Positions 36,740 through 47,160 of a DNA stretch of 64,000 nucleotides are shown here, piece after piece. The notes below the pieces were generated by a model. That model made no database searches and was not told where the DNA came from. It saw only the letters and a list, made by a program, of their open reading frames with translations. The stretch is from Cynocephalus volans (lineage: Eukaryota > Chordata > Mammalia > Dermoptera > Cynocephalidae). Numbering within the stretch: position 1 is the stretch's first letter; every line of letters starts with the position of its first letter. The translations under genes were made by a program, and so were the position numbers. Location: the NCBI RefSeq assembly GCF_027409185.1, contig NC_084462.1, forward strand, positions 186,004,071-186,068,070, read 5' to 3'.

Positions 36740-38830
36740 TCAGCATAGGTGGCAGGCCAGGTCAGAAAGGCATTCACCATTGCTACAGGCAGGACCCTGA
36801 AAATGAGGAAGGTACAGAGATAAGACAAAAGGTTGAAAAGGCATGAGAAAAGGTAAGACTTTATCTAATGATAACATAGTTGCTGTTTGATAACACCGGC
36901 CAACAGCACCCATTGTTTGGGCATTTTCCAGGGTGGGCAGTGCCACACATTTAACCTTTGACATTATCATTAGGTACAATATTAACGTTGCTGCGAGACT
37001 CAACTGGAGGCCACACCAGTAACCTAATTTCTGTCCCCTTCTTAATGAGTGCCATAGGCGCTCTAGTTTTGAGGGAGGCTCCCATTTAGATAAAGAGTGG
37101 TTGAGTGTGAGGCCAGAGGTAAGGTCTCCCCCAATGCAATGACAACAGCAAGACACCTGGGAGGGGGTGCCACTTTAGTTTCCAGTCTATCAAAGTGTCA
37201 CTGGGTGGGATGTCCTGTGGCAAATGCAGAACCAGTCCCTCAGCTGCCAGATGGAATGCATTCCCGCTTCTTGTCCTTGCATGTTTAGAGCTGTGGTTAT
37301 TGGTGTGTGTCCTGCAAGCCAGTCATCCACAGACTTGTGCACTGTGAGGCAGCATTTATGAGTCTTATGGCTTCAGTCACTTGGGAAAACATGCCCTTCT
37401 GGTCCTCTCTGGTGCCAACGTTTTCAGTGTAGTTTTCACCATCCCATTCATACATTCAATGAGTCCAGTGGTGGTGTGGTTCCAAGGCAGATGAAAAGTC
37501 CATACTATGATGTGGGCCTCTGACGACTCTTATGCAACATGTTCAGTAAAATGACTCCTGTAATCCCTGACTACAAGCCAGGACCCCAGACATGTCTACC
37601 TGCCATTGAGTGACAGGTGGGTGGAACACCCAATATTCCCTGGCAGGTGTCTTGGGGACATGGTCTCAAATGACTCTGTGGAAAATCCTTGTCTTCAGCC
37701 TGAATATCTGAATATTTTATGGGCAGAGCAGTCTCTTCTCTGTGTCCTATATTCTTTGTTGGCCCCAGTGTCTGGAATTTTGATGAGCCCAGTCAGCCAC
37801 TTCAGAGGGTGTTAGCAAGTCTTATAGCAGAACAGCTGGGGCTGTAGGTAAGGCATCAGCCTCATGAGTGCACAGCAAGGTGGTTGAGGACTGAGCTGAC
37901 AGTTGCCTTAAGACACCTGGGGTTGTGGCTTGAAGGAGATTCCTCATGTCCCTCCACAATTCCACACCCGAAAGAGTCTTTGAGTATTGTCCAGTTTTGT
38001 TGTTGTTTTTGTCGTGTTTTATGTTTTTTTTTTTTTTTTTTTGGTTTTTGTTTTTGTACCACTGTGGCATCCAAGTCGTCAGACCGTTCTAAACAGCATC
38101 AACTTGTGAGTCAGTGTGATCCTCACCACTTGAATTTCAGTGCACTGGCTTCTCAGTTTAGTTCTTCCTACATAGCAGATGGTGCCAGAGCACAACAGGA
38201 TGGCAGAGAAATGGCAGGTGAGTGGATTTCCCTGCTTCTACCATCTCCACACCAGATATCCTAGTGACAGGTGTCTACACCATCCACCACAGAATGGAGA
38301 GGTGGAGCAAAATCTGCTAGTGTTGGGGTGGGGTCCAAATTCATGTATGTAACCAGGCCCCAGCAGTGTGTATAGTTCTTCTGACAGCAGACTAGATTTG
38401 TAAGAGTTTTAATGTCGTAATTAGCATGTCATTGCTGCAATCCACTAACATTTGCCCCGACACTCATCAGCTTCAAAAGCATGTCTTTAATCCAGCCACT
38501 CACTGGCACGGAGGTGCACACTTCCACCAGCAAGTTGATGTCAAAACTTCAGTCTACTGCAGTGTCAGATAGTTGGACAGGATCTGTTCTCAATAGGGCT
38601 GTGTATGGTTTTCCTACTTTTCTGTAGCGGTGTCCAGAATCCTAATGGGATGCAGTTCCCATTCTGCTTCCACCATGGACCCCAATCAAATCCCTCTAGA
38701 TAGACACTAGCATCCATTTTATATCTTACACCTGGCATCAACTTTTCTATGACCTGTACATGTTTGGCAAACAATTTAGCTTTATCAAATGCCTCTTGTG
38801 GGCAGCATTCCTATCCTAGCTACCGACCCT
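36740..38830 (-). pseudogene. Class III-like ERV polymerase remnant, minus strand
   Basis: In minus-strand sense, connection-like sequence lies at 38565-38800 (VIEKLMPGVRYKMDASVYL and a GFWT motif). An integrase core remnant lies near 37430-37610 (WQVD start and a GLIECMNGMVKTTLK-like stretch), and a post-integrase tail at 36740-37156. A poly-T run interrupts at about 38024-38042. All frames are broken. Confidence 0.5.
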
Positions 38831-38839
38831 CTTCACTAT

Positions 38840-39115
38840 AGCATCGAGGGGTCTCGACATTTGTGCTAGTTGCATGTTTCCACACGTGGATATCCAGATT
38901 TCCCAGCACCATTTCTTGAAGAGGCTGTCCTCTGCCCGTTTAATGTTCTTGTGATATTACTGAAGATCAGTTGGCTGTAAACATGTGGGTTGATTTCTAG
39001 GTTCTCTATTCAGTTCCATTGATCCACGTGTCTGCTTTTAAGCCAGTACTATGCTGTTCTGGTAGCCATAACTTTGTAGGATAACTTGAAGACCTGCTGG
39101 AGGACACAACAGCAT
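38840..39115 (-). mobile_element. L1 fragment, minus strand
   Basis: Reverse-strand L1 ORF2-like sequence. The block at about 38890-39080 is the complement of L1 phrases seen at about 20670-20870. Confidence 0.65.
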
Positions 39116-39480
39116 CACAACAATTAAATTCTAGGGGAAAATTTAATCAAATAGGTGAAAATATGTATACTGAGCACTCTAAAGCATTGATGAAAAAAGA
39201 ATGAAAATGGCGGAAAAAAAAAAAAAAACCAACCAAAAAACCTGTGTTCACAGATTTGAAGAATTAATGTAATTGTGAGTTTTATACTATGCCAAGCATT
39301 AAACACAATCTTTATCAAAATCGCACTTCAATTTTTTACACATAAATGAAAAGAAATTCTAAAATTTGTTTAAAACCACAGAAGACCTCAAATAGCCAAA
39401 GCAATTCTGAACTCAACAACAAAGCTAAAGTCCATCCATGATTTTTACATTACAAAAAAGAATGGAAAGCTTTCTACTGA
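39116..39480 (+). mobile_element. L1-like fragment, plus strand
   Basis: A-rich sequence resembling the L1 region at 2940-3020 and 50490-50580, with an A run near 39215. It abuts the minus-strand fragment, so this may be an inverted L1 insertion. Confidence 0.5.
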
Positions 39481-40089
39481 ACCTTTTTGAGACTATGTTA
39501 TAAGACTGTAAGTCATGTTCATCGTTACTGGGAAATATTGGTTTTACCTTTACTGCTTGTTTAGACAACCGTACTCATACTTTGCTGCAAACTGCAAGTC
39601 CTGATCTTTCTACTGGTAACTGTCATTCTGATGTCAATTTGGGTTTCTTAGCCCTTTTGCGCACAGCTCAGGCATGATCCCTTGCACACCTCTCAGGAGG
39701 CAGCCTGGAGCCTGGACTGTGGTCTGCACCCACGTTCGTTCTCTGAGCCTGTGCTTCAGCTACACACCTGCAGGTCAGGAGGTGAGCCAGGTCTCCATGC
39801 AGATGCAGCAGCTTCCTCTCCACCTGCTCCTCTCCCTGCTGCTGTCTCCACTGGCTGCTTCCTAGGGGGTTCCCTTTCTGTCTTTAATTCTTCCAAGGCA
39901 GAGTTTCAATGTTGCTGGTGTATGAATTCAGCAGGGATGGAGAATTCCAGATTCTCACATCACCAGGACATGGCTGGGAGGGAAAGGGGTGCTGCCTGGT
40001 TGTTGGCACTTATGGTGTCCTGTGGACACAGCAAAAACAATTCCGATTCACAGGGACTGCGGTCATCACCTTTCTACCTTCTAGAATGT
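39481..40089. other. No gene recognised
   Basis: Mixed-composition spacer. The open frame 39682-40098 has no recognisable domain and probably reflects chance. Confidence 0.4.
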
Positions 40090-40985
40090 GATATATAAAG
40101 ATATTTCATAACCCATCAACAGAAGGATTAAATGATCAATTAAAAATGGGCAAGGAATGGAATACACCTTAAAAGTGAATAAGAGAAATATCTGAAGAGC
40201 AAATGAAAAGATCGTCAATGTCATCAGTTATCAGGAAAATACAAATAAAAACACAAGGTAGCACTTCAGATCCACTAAAGTGGCCCCAATTTTTAAAGGA
40301 AATGAATAAGTATCCTCATGGATATGTAAACATTGGAAAAATTGCAGAGAGCTGGTGTTCAGGCAAAATGGTAGAACTACTGTGGCCACGATTCTGGCAG
40401 TTAAGTAAACAGTTTAATGCAGAATTCGCCATGACCCAGTAATTCCACTCCTATTTATATGCCAAGATAAGTGAAAAGAGGTGCCCAACAGAAATTTCCA
40501 TGAATGATCACAGCAGCACTATTCACAGGAGCTAAAAAGTAAATAATTCCAAACTTTCACTCACATGTGCTGATAAACAAATGTGGTAGAATTGGAAAGT
40601 ATTCACCTATAGAAATGAATGAGGTACTGACACACGCTACAACAAGAATGAACTTTGAAAACATTACACCATGTAAAAGAAGCAGGCACAAAAGACCACA
40701 TATTATATAATTCCATTTTTATGAAATATGCAGAATAGGTGCATCCATAGAGACAGAAATCATATTAGTGGTTTCTAGGGGCATTCAGAGACAGGAATGA
40801 AAAGTGACTGTGTGTAGGGTGTGGGCTTTACTGTTGAGGCAATGAAAATGTCCTGTAACTAGACACTGGTGATAGCTAACAAACCGTGTGAAAATATTGT
40901 GTCACTAGACTGTATAGTTTAATATGGTTAAAATGGTGAATGTAATTTCATATAAATTGTACCATCACATGCCTTAAAGAAAACA
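40090..40985 (+). mobile_element. Old L1-type 3' segment
   Basis: Plus-strand decayed ORF2 C-terminal phrases (around 40200-40330 and 40380-40480), followed by a 3' UTR-like tail. It is more diverged than the neighbouring minus-strand L1. Confidence 0.65.
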
Positions 40986-41148
40986 TATTTTTTTAAAATT
41001 TTATTTTGTCGATATACATTGTGGCTGATTATTGCTCCCCATCATCAAAACCTCCCTCCCTTCTCCCTACCCCCCAACAATGTCCTTCTGTTTGCTTGTC
41101 GTATCAACTTCAAATAATTGTGGTTGTTATATCTTCTTCCCCCCCCCG

Positions 41149-41190
<42 letters not shown>

Positions 41191-42040
41191 TTATATATTA
41201 ATTTTTAGCTCCCACCAATAAGTGAGAACATGTGGTATTTCTCTTTCTGTGCCTGACTTGTTTCACTTAATATAATTCTCTCAAGGTCCATCCATGTTGT
41301 TGCAAATGGCAGTATTTCATTCGTTTTTATAGCTGAGTAGTATTCCATTGTGTAGATGTACCACATTTTCCGTATCCACTCATCCGATGATGGGCATTTG
41401 GGCTGGTTCCAACTCTTGGCTATTGTAAAGAGTGCTGCGATAAACGTTGGGAAACAGGTATACCTTCGACTTAATGATTTCCATTCCTCTGGGTATATTC
41501 CCAACAGTGGGATAGCTGGGTCGTATGGTAGATCTATCTGCAATTGTTTGAGGAACCTCCATACCATTTTCCATAGAGGCTGCACCATTTTGCAGTCCCA
41601 CCAACAATGTATGAGAGTTCCTTTTTCTCCGCAGCCTCGCCAGCATTTATCGTTCATAGTCTTTTGGATTTTGGCCATCCTAACTGGGGTTAGATGGTAT
41701 CTCAATGTGGTTTTGATTTGCATTTCCCGGATGCTGAGTGATGTTGAGCATTTTTTCATATGTCTGTTGGCCATTTGTATATCTTCCTTAGAGAAATGCC
41801 TACTTAGCTCTTTTGCCCATTTTTTAATTGGGTTGCTTGTTTTCTTCTTGTACTGTTGTTTGAGTTCCTTATATATTCTGGATATTAATCTTTTGTCAGA
41901 TATATATTTTGCAAATATTTTCTCCCACTCTGTTGGTTGTCTTTTAACTCTTTTAATTGTTTCTTTTGCTGTGCAGAAGCTTTTTAGTTTGATATAATCC
42001 CATTTGTTTATTTTTCCTTTGGTTGCCCGTGTAAATTCAA
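40986..42040 (-). mobile_element. L1 3' end, minus strand, ORF2 C-terminus open
   Basis: A 5'-truncated L1 in reverse orientation. The minus frame 41205-41774 (189 codons) covers the ORF2 C-terminus: [20 protein letters not shown], then [20 protein letters not shown] and a final FSLIGGS. The 3' UTR has a (GT)n tract at 41152-41187, and its A-rich tail corresponds to the T run near 40990. It is among the better preserved L1 pieces here. Confidence 0.88.
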
Positions 42041-42270
42041 CTTGTTTTTACATTAATCGTTTTAAGGTAACAGAAACCACATTTTAAAGGAACCCACAAA
42101 GGAAATGAAAAAAAATAATAATAAGAGTTCCTGAGAAAGACTTCTACTGAACAAGGACTGAAAGGAAACCCTGTTTATCTTCTGCACCTGCTCTTCAGTG
42201 GAAATTCCGTACTAAGTTTGCACTGAGCTCCTCCTACCGCCAAGTCCACGCCTGTCTTCCAGCAGAGGTT

Positions 42271-42309
42271 TGTTGGTATCTGGGCTTGAACTGAGTTCCC
42301 CTCACTGTA
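42271..42309 (-). other. Decayed V recombination signal
   Basis: Minus strand: heptamer TACAGTG (42303-42309, first base changed), a spacer of 23 bp, then ATACCAACA (42271-42279), a poor nonamer. The changed first heptamer base should greatly reduce cleavage by RAG. Confidence 0.7.
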
Positions 42310-42733
42310 TTTCTTGCTCAGTAGTACATGGTGGTGTCCTGGGATCTCAGGCCACTCCTAGTTAAATAAGTTTGGCTCCTGGAGGTTTCCCTCATGATGC
42401 TGACTTGGGATTTAAGAGTTGTGCTTCCACACACCTCATATCACACTGACCCACTCCAGTCCCCTTTCTGGAGGCTGGTGGATCCAGTGCCCATCACAGC
42501 TGGTTAAAGAGAATCAAGAAATAGTGCAAGTGAGGAACAGGTTCTGTGAGGGCCTCACCAGGCACAGCCGTGTTTCCTGCAGCTGCGACTTGGACAGGAA
42601 ACCTAGGGATAAGGAGCATCACCATCAGTCAAACACACTGGAAACCCCATGCCCAAGTCCCTTTCCTGAAGTCCCAGAGACACTCACAGCAGGGAGTGGC
42701 CACCAGGCAGAGGAGCAGCCCCACGACATCCAT
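42310..42733 (-). pseudogene. IGHV pseudogene, clan II, duplicate of the gene at 1-334
   Basis: The leader exon 42688-42733 is intact (Met-Asp-Val-Val-Gly-Leu-Leu-Leu, GTGAGT donor) and an 85-nt intron follows. The V exon (42310-42602) has three in-frame TGA codons: after the first Cys at the SGF position, in CDR2 where the partner has Trp, and in place of the second conserved Cys in YYC. FR1 is also altered (QLQETRLCLVRPSQ). It cannot encode a V domain. The copy A partner at 1-334 keeps the frame, so the damage followed the duplication or is specific to this copy. A young provirus sits about 100 bp upstream of its leader ATG. Confidence 0.9.
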
Positions 42734-42814
42734 GCTCTGATGTAGAGCTCCTGGTGGAAGGAGACTGGGTTTGCTTCTTCCAGGGCTGAGCGTTCAGCCT
42801 GACACTGGGGTCTG

Positions 42815-42822
42815 CTTTGCAC
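42815..42822 (-). promoter_or_regulatory. Decayed octamer of the clan II pseudogene
   Basis: The minus strand reads GTGCAAAG, two changes from ATGCAAAT, at the same place as 416-423 in copy A. The provirus LTR starts 11 bp away. Confidence 0.5.
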
Positions 42823-42832
42823 GAGGGAGGTC

Positions 42833-43193
42833 TGTCGGGAGCCATATCTAACAGTAGCCGCCATTTTTAACAAATAACAGCCATTTTATGTAAGGCTTTC
42901 TCCTCCTCCTCAGAAAAGCCCGCGCTCGCCAAGCCAACACTCCTCCCCACCTCCTCTTCTCATACCACGCCACTATCACCCCCCTGCCTTTCCGCCTATC
43001 ATAAGCTGCCACACTCTGTGACAGCCCACCCCTTCACTATGTATATAAGCAATCGCCTAGCAATAAAATTTTGAGGCTTGATCAGAATTTTGTCTTGCCT
43101 CCATTCTGCGTGTCTCCTGTCCCTCCCCCTTTTCACCAGCTACAGGTAGTCCTCCTCGAGCCCACGTTCTTACCTGTCCCACAGGACGGGACA
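42833..43193 (+). repeat. 5' LTR of betaretrovirus-like provirus
   Basis: 361 bp, TG start and CA end. It has a TATA box (TATATAA, 43042-43048) and an AATAAA signal (43062-43067), so U3, R and U5 can be placed. It is flanked by GAGGTC at 42827-42832, repeated at 47934-47939 after the 3' LTR: a 6-bp target duplication. It differs from the 3' LTR at about nine positions by eye. Confidence 0.95.
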
Positions 43194-43196
43194 TTC

Positions 43197-43215
43197 TGGC
43201 GCCCAAACGTGGGGC
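43197..43215 (+). other. Primer binding site, lysine tRNA type
   Basis: TGGCGCCCAAACGTGGGG, three bases after the LTR. It resembles the tRNA-Lys primer site of betaretroviruses, with one extra A. Confidence 0.75.
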
Positions 43216-43392
43216 CCGAGGCACGGAACAACGTTGCTGGCACCTACTCGGAAGAAGCCTGGCCAGGCATACCCTGAGCTCCTGAGCTCGTTTCGAGCCC
43301 GTGGGTGATCAATCCTCGGGACAAGACTCGATTTTGATCGTCGCTGGACTAGCCGCCCCAGCGGACATCGGACCGGTGAGTAGGTGATTATC

Positions 43393-43551
43393 ATGGGACA
43401 GGAATTGAGCTCTCACGAGCTCTTCCTTAAGGGGCTTAAGGATTCCCTCAAGATGCGCAGAATTAAGGCTAAAAAGAAAGATCTCCGAAGTTTTTTCAAT
43501 TTCTTAACTGATGTATGCCCCTGGTTTCCTCAAGAGGGCACCATTGATTTG
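43393..43551 (+). pseudogene. Betaretrovirus-like gag matrix, N-terminal part
   Basis: The start ATG at 43393 gives [20 protein letters not shown], a myristoylation-type betaretroviral matrix start, and the frame continues to EGTIDLAL. From about 43552 the sequence leaves the retroviral pattern; the frame stays open by chance to 43626. Confidence 0.85.
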
Positions 43552-44681
43552 GCATTACACTCATTCCTATTCCCTTATTCAGTCCCAGTAACTCCCTCCC
43601 AAATGGATAGGGGGAGGGGACCCTGAGCCCAGCTCTGACCAGGTACAACCTGTGCAGCCTGGGCCACTGTCCCTGCCCTCCAATAAGGGTTCAGGCTCAG
43701 GTTTTTCCTTTTAGTATCCCTCTTTCCTCTGCCCTGGGGGCTGGGCTCCTTTCAAGCTGCTTAGGCCTGGAAAGGTAAAAAGGTATGTGGAAAGAGGACC
43801 GTGAGATGTGAGTTAGAGGGAGAAGGTGGAGGGAATCAAGGGAAAGAGGCAGCCTATTGGAGATGTAGACAGGACAGACAGATTGAGAAGCAGTAGGGAG
43901 CAGGGCACCATGGGAGCTGGCACTGTGCTTGCTCAGAGAGGCCAAGCCCTGCTCTCAGGCTAGAGCCTGGAGTCAGCCCCACTTCTCTATCCTATAATCC
44001 CACATCCCAAATCTCTTTCTGAAATCCACCCCTCTGCAGGCCCCTGAGTCTGAAGGGCTTAGTTGGTACCTTGCCACCCTACCCCTGACATGCCACTCCA
44101 GGAGTAAAAGCTAGGCTAGGCTCTGCTGTCCTGGCCATCTGTTCATATGCCCAAGGTGCTAGAACTAGCTTAGGAGAGATGCAGGTCAGAGGGCTTCTAG
44201 GCAAGGAAAGGGCACACACTCCAGGTGAGAAGGCAGAGGAATGATGCTGAAGAGGACAAGCTGTGGGTGAAGCCATCCCAAGACTGATAGCTCAGCCTTT
44301 ATCTTGCCTCTGGGATTGAATTTTGGGCTCAGACACCAGCAACAACCTCTTGGGATGCGCTGAGTTGCTTCCCATTTCCTTTCTAGCTGTCCTTTTCTAG
44401 TGTGTGCTCTTTCTTCCTTGAAACTTGTAAGATTTCCTGCTACATGCTAACATAGGTCTTCCCACTTGCTCTAATTCCGGTTTCAGACCTCACAGCCAAG
44501 CTGAGGCTTGGAGAAAATTCTGCATTCCCATGAGGGCAAAGGCAGCTGCCCTCCCTGACCCTATAGCCCCAGGCCTCAAGTGGGGTATATGGGAAAGGGA
44601 GTGGGGTATCCCCATGGATGCTGGGATGGAGACAGATGAAGCCCTGTAGGCATCTCCTAACCCAGGGAATAATTCAAATTG
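43552..44681. other. Non-retroviral sequence embedded in gag (about 1.13 kb)
   Basis: Mixed, GC-moderate sequence with no gag pattern, many stops in all frames and no recognised gene. The left edge lies in TTGGCATTA (43549-43557) and the right edge in TTGGCACTA (44679-44687), a near-perfect 9-bp repeat flanking the block. No poly-A tail and no TG...CA ends are seen. It looks like captured host DNA; its origin is not identified. Confidence 0.65.
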
Positions 44682-44946
44682 GCACTAAAAGCAGATCAGA
44701 GTCTCCACACCAGTCCACTTAGGGCCTCAGTAGGGAAACGGGTTGGTGACTGTCTCAATGATTACTATCGTACTTTTGGCCCCAGCAAGGTCCCCGTGTC
44801 TACCTTTTCCTACTGGAATTTAATTAATGACATTTTACAAACCCATTCTCAGGACCCGGATATCAAAAACATAATACAAGTGGGGGAGACAGCCCTTAAG
44901 GACGGTTCTCGCCCCCCCCTCAACTTGCCCCCCTGTCGTAATAGGC
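44679..44946 (+). pseudogene. Betaretrovirus-like gag matrix, C-terminal part
   Basis: Matrix resumes with RVGDCLNDYYRTFGPSKVPV and FSYWNLINDIL. It is in a different frame from the following open frame. The change occurs near a run of eight C (44912-44919), so a homopolymer indel probably separates them. Confidence 0.82.
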
Positions 44947-47160
44947 ATGCCGGAGGGACTTAACAGCCATGATGCTGATCCCCCTGAAAAAACCCTTCAG
45001 ACAATCTGCCCTGAAACTAACCCCTCTAAAAAGACTCGTAAAACAGCTCCAAAATTATACCCCTCCCTTACTTCCTTCGCCCCTCATAACGATCAACTCC
45101 CCCCCCCCCAGGACCAAGAGACCTTAGATGAACAGGCAGCTCATTATCATGATAACGAGGATTCCTGGCAGCTTACTGCGCCAGTTCTTCATCCGCCGCC
45201 CTCCGCTCCCCACCAACCCCCCCCTCATCCCCTCCCTCAACCACTTCCTCCCTTTGTGGGCCCCCTATGCCCTGTGCCTGAGAAACTCCTCCAAGACAAC
45301 CCCCTACAACAAATAAATTCTTCCCTAACCCAACAAATTTCCTCCCTCAAATCCACGCTTCAACAAAAACGACAACACCTCCAATTAGTCAAAGAAATAA
45401 AAGCCCTTGACCATGAACTTAGTTTGCTCCTTCTAAAAGATGCCACACCCAAAAAACGAAAGACACCCAGTCCACCAGTCTTAACTTTTCCCGTCACACG
45501 CAGCCACGCCCTCATAAATTCCAGTCAAGATAAGGGCGAAACCAAAGATCAAAATGATCCTGACACCCAAGACCCCCTCTCCACCGAGGAGGCCTCCGAT
45601 ACGGAGGAACCTGAGGTTAAAACCCTGAGTAACTTCCCCCACGGACAAAAATATCGTAGACTCAATCTTAAACATCTTAAAGATTTAAAAGCTGCAGTTG
45701 GTTTATACGGACCCACTGCACCCTACACCCTAGCACTTCTCAAGGGCCTCAGTGATCGGTGGCTAACACCAAATGATTGGTTTTCCCTAGCTAGGGCCAC
45801 CCTCTCCGGGGGCGACTTTGTTCTCTGGTGCACAGACTTTGTTGAAAACTGCCGGGAAACGGCACAGCGTAATACAGAGAATAAAACTTCTAAAACTTGG
45901 ACTAGGGACAAGATGTTAGGGAGACCTCCTTATCAAACTAATGAAACTCAGGCTGCTTTTCCCCCAGGATTGTTGTCCCAAATTCAGGTCGCCAGCTTAA
46001 AAGCCTGGCGCCGACTCCCACCCAAAGGGTCCGCCACCACTTCCTTGGCTAAAGTTCGTCAAAAACCAGACGAACCATATTGTGATTTTATTAGCAGACT
46101 AACTGATGCAGCAGAACGATTGGTTGGGGAAGGTGAAAACGAAAGTGCCTTCATTAAACATCTAGCTTACGAAAATGCCAACCCCACCTGTCAGGAAGCT
46201 ATCCGCCCACACCGCAGCGGTTCTCTTGCTGATTATATTAAGCTTTGCTCTGGGGTTGGGGCCTCCCACACCCTCGGCCTTGCTATTGAAGCTGCCCTAA
46301 AACCCCTTGTTGCCGCAACAACCAACAAGGGACAACAATCCAAGACTTGTTTTACATGCAAACAGCCCTCGGGTTTCAATCTCTCTGATTGCCTCCAGGG
46401 ACCTTCACAAAATAATTCCTATGACGTTGATGTCGGATTTGTCACCTTTTCCCATTGTCATACCATAACTAACATTTCCACCCCCATCTGCCCTTCTCCA
46501 GGACAGGTATTCATTTGTGGAGGCAACCTTGCCTACACCCTTCTCCCTACTAATTGGACAGGCCTCTGCGTTTCAGTGAGCCTTCTCCCTGACATTTCTA
46601 TCATCCCCGGAGATGAGCCCGTCCCTCTTCCTAGCCTTGACTTTATAACAGGACGCCACCGGTGTGCTCTCCAAGTCATTCCCTTGCTTATAGGCTTGGG
46701 GATTACAACCGCTGTGGCCTCCGGCGGGGCGGGGATAGGGGTCGCTGTTGACACCTATAATAAGTTATCTCGTCAGTTAATTGATGATGTTCAAACCCTC
46801 TCTGGAACTGTTAATGATTTACAAGATCAAATTGATTCTTTAGCTGAGGTAGTTTTACAAAATTGCAGAGGGTTAGATCTATTAACTGCAGAACAGGGAG
46901 GGATCTGTTTAGCTTTACAGGAACGGTGCTGTTTCTATGCCAACAAGTCTGGCATTGTCCGAGACAAAATCAAGAAATTACAAGAAGACCTCATCAAGCG
47001 AAGAAAAGAATTGTTCGAAAACCCGCTCTGGACTGGACTTAATGGACTCCTCCCTTACCTCCTCCCTGTCTTGGGCCCCCTTCTTTGCCTCCTTTTACTT
47101 ATAACCTTCGGTCTCTGGGCATTTCGCCATCTCACCAACCTAATTAAAAAAACAGGTTGA
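44947..47160 (+). CDS. Gag-Env fusion open reading frame, 737 codons
   Basis: One uninterrupted frame joins two retroviral genes. Residues 1 to about 230 are the Pro-rich and Gln/Lys-rich gag middle. Capsid starts near FPHGQKYRRLNLKHL (about 229), with a major homology region near 370-388 (VRQKPDEPYCDFISRL). Nucleocapsid is cut inside its first zinc knuckle (CFTCKQPS, about 468). The sequence then passes directly into the last part of an env surface domain with N-X-S/T sites. It continues through GRHRC, a fusion-peptide-like segment (about 572-600), an immunosuppressive-domain-like stretch (about 637-653), CX6CC (654-662) and a membrane span (about 698-728). Protease, polymerase and most of env are missing. 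Where a final basic residue of the cleavage site would be expected there is Cys. The Met at 44947 is internal to gag, so translation from it is uncertain. Confidence 0.85.
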   Translation: MPEGLNSHDADPPEKTLQTICPETNPSKKTRKTAPKLYPSLTSFAPHNDQLPPPQDQETLDEQAAHYHDNEDSWQLTAPVLHPPPSAPHQPPPHPLPQPLPPFVGPLCPVPEKLLQDNPLQQINSSLTQQISSLKSTLQQKRQHLQLVKEIKALDHELSLLLLKDATPKKRKTPSPPVLTFPVTRSHALINSSQDKGETKDQNDPDTQDPLSTEEASDTEEPEVKTLSNFPHGQKYRRLNLKHLKDLKAAVGLYGPTAPYTLALLKGLSDRWLTPNDWFSLARATLSGGDFVLWCTDFVENCRETAQRNTENKTSKTWTRDKMLGRPPYQTNETQAAFPPGLLSQIQVASLKAWRRLPPKGSATTSLAKVRQKPDEPYCDFISRLTDAAERLVGEGENESAFIKHLAYENANPTCQEAIRPHRSGSLADYIKLCSGVGASHTLGLAIEAALKPLVAATTNKGQQSKTCFTCKQPSGFNLSDCLQGPSQNNSYDVDVGFVTFSHCHTITNISTPICPSPGQVFICGGNLAYTLLPTNWTGLCVSVSLLPDISIIPGDEPVPLPSLDFITGRHRCALQVIPLLIGLGITTAVASGGAGIGVAVDTYNKLSRQLIDDVQTLSGTVNDLQDQIDSLAEVVLQNCRGLDLLTAEQGGICLALQERCCFYANKSGIVRDKIKKLQEDLIKRRKELFENPLWTGLNGLLPYLLPVLGPLLCLLLLITFGLWAFRHLTNLIKKTG

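Noticed and set aside
41356-41997. 213-codon plus-strand open frame
   Set aside because: It is antisense to the L1 ORF2 C-terminus at 41205-41774.
43552-44681. Inserted block as a solo LTR or SINE
   Set aside because: There are no TG...CA ends, no internal promoter pattern and no A-rich tail.
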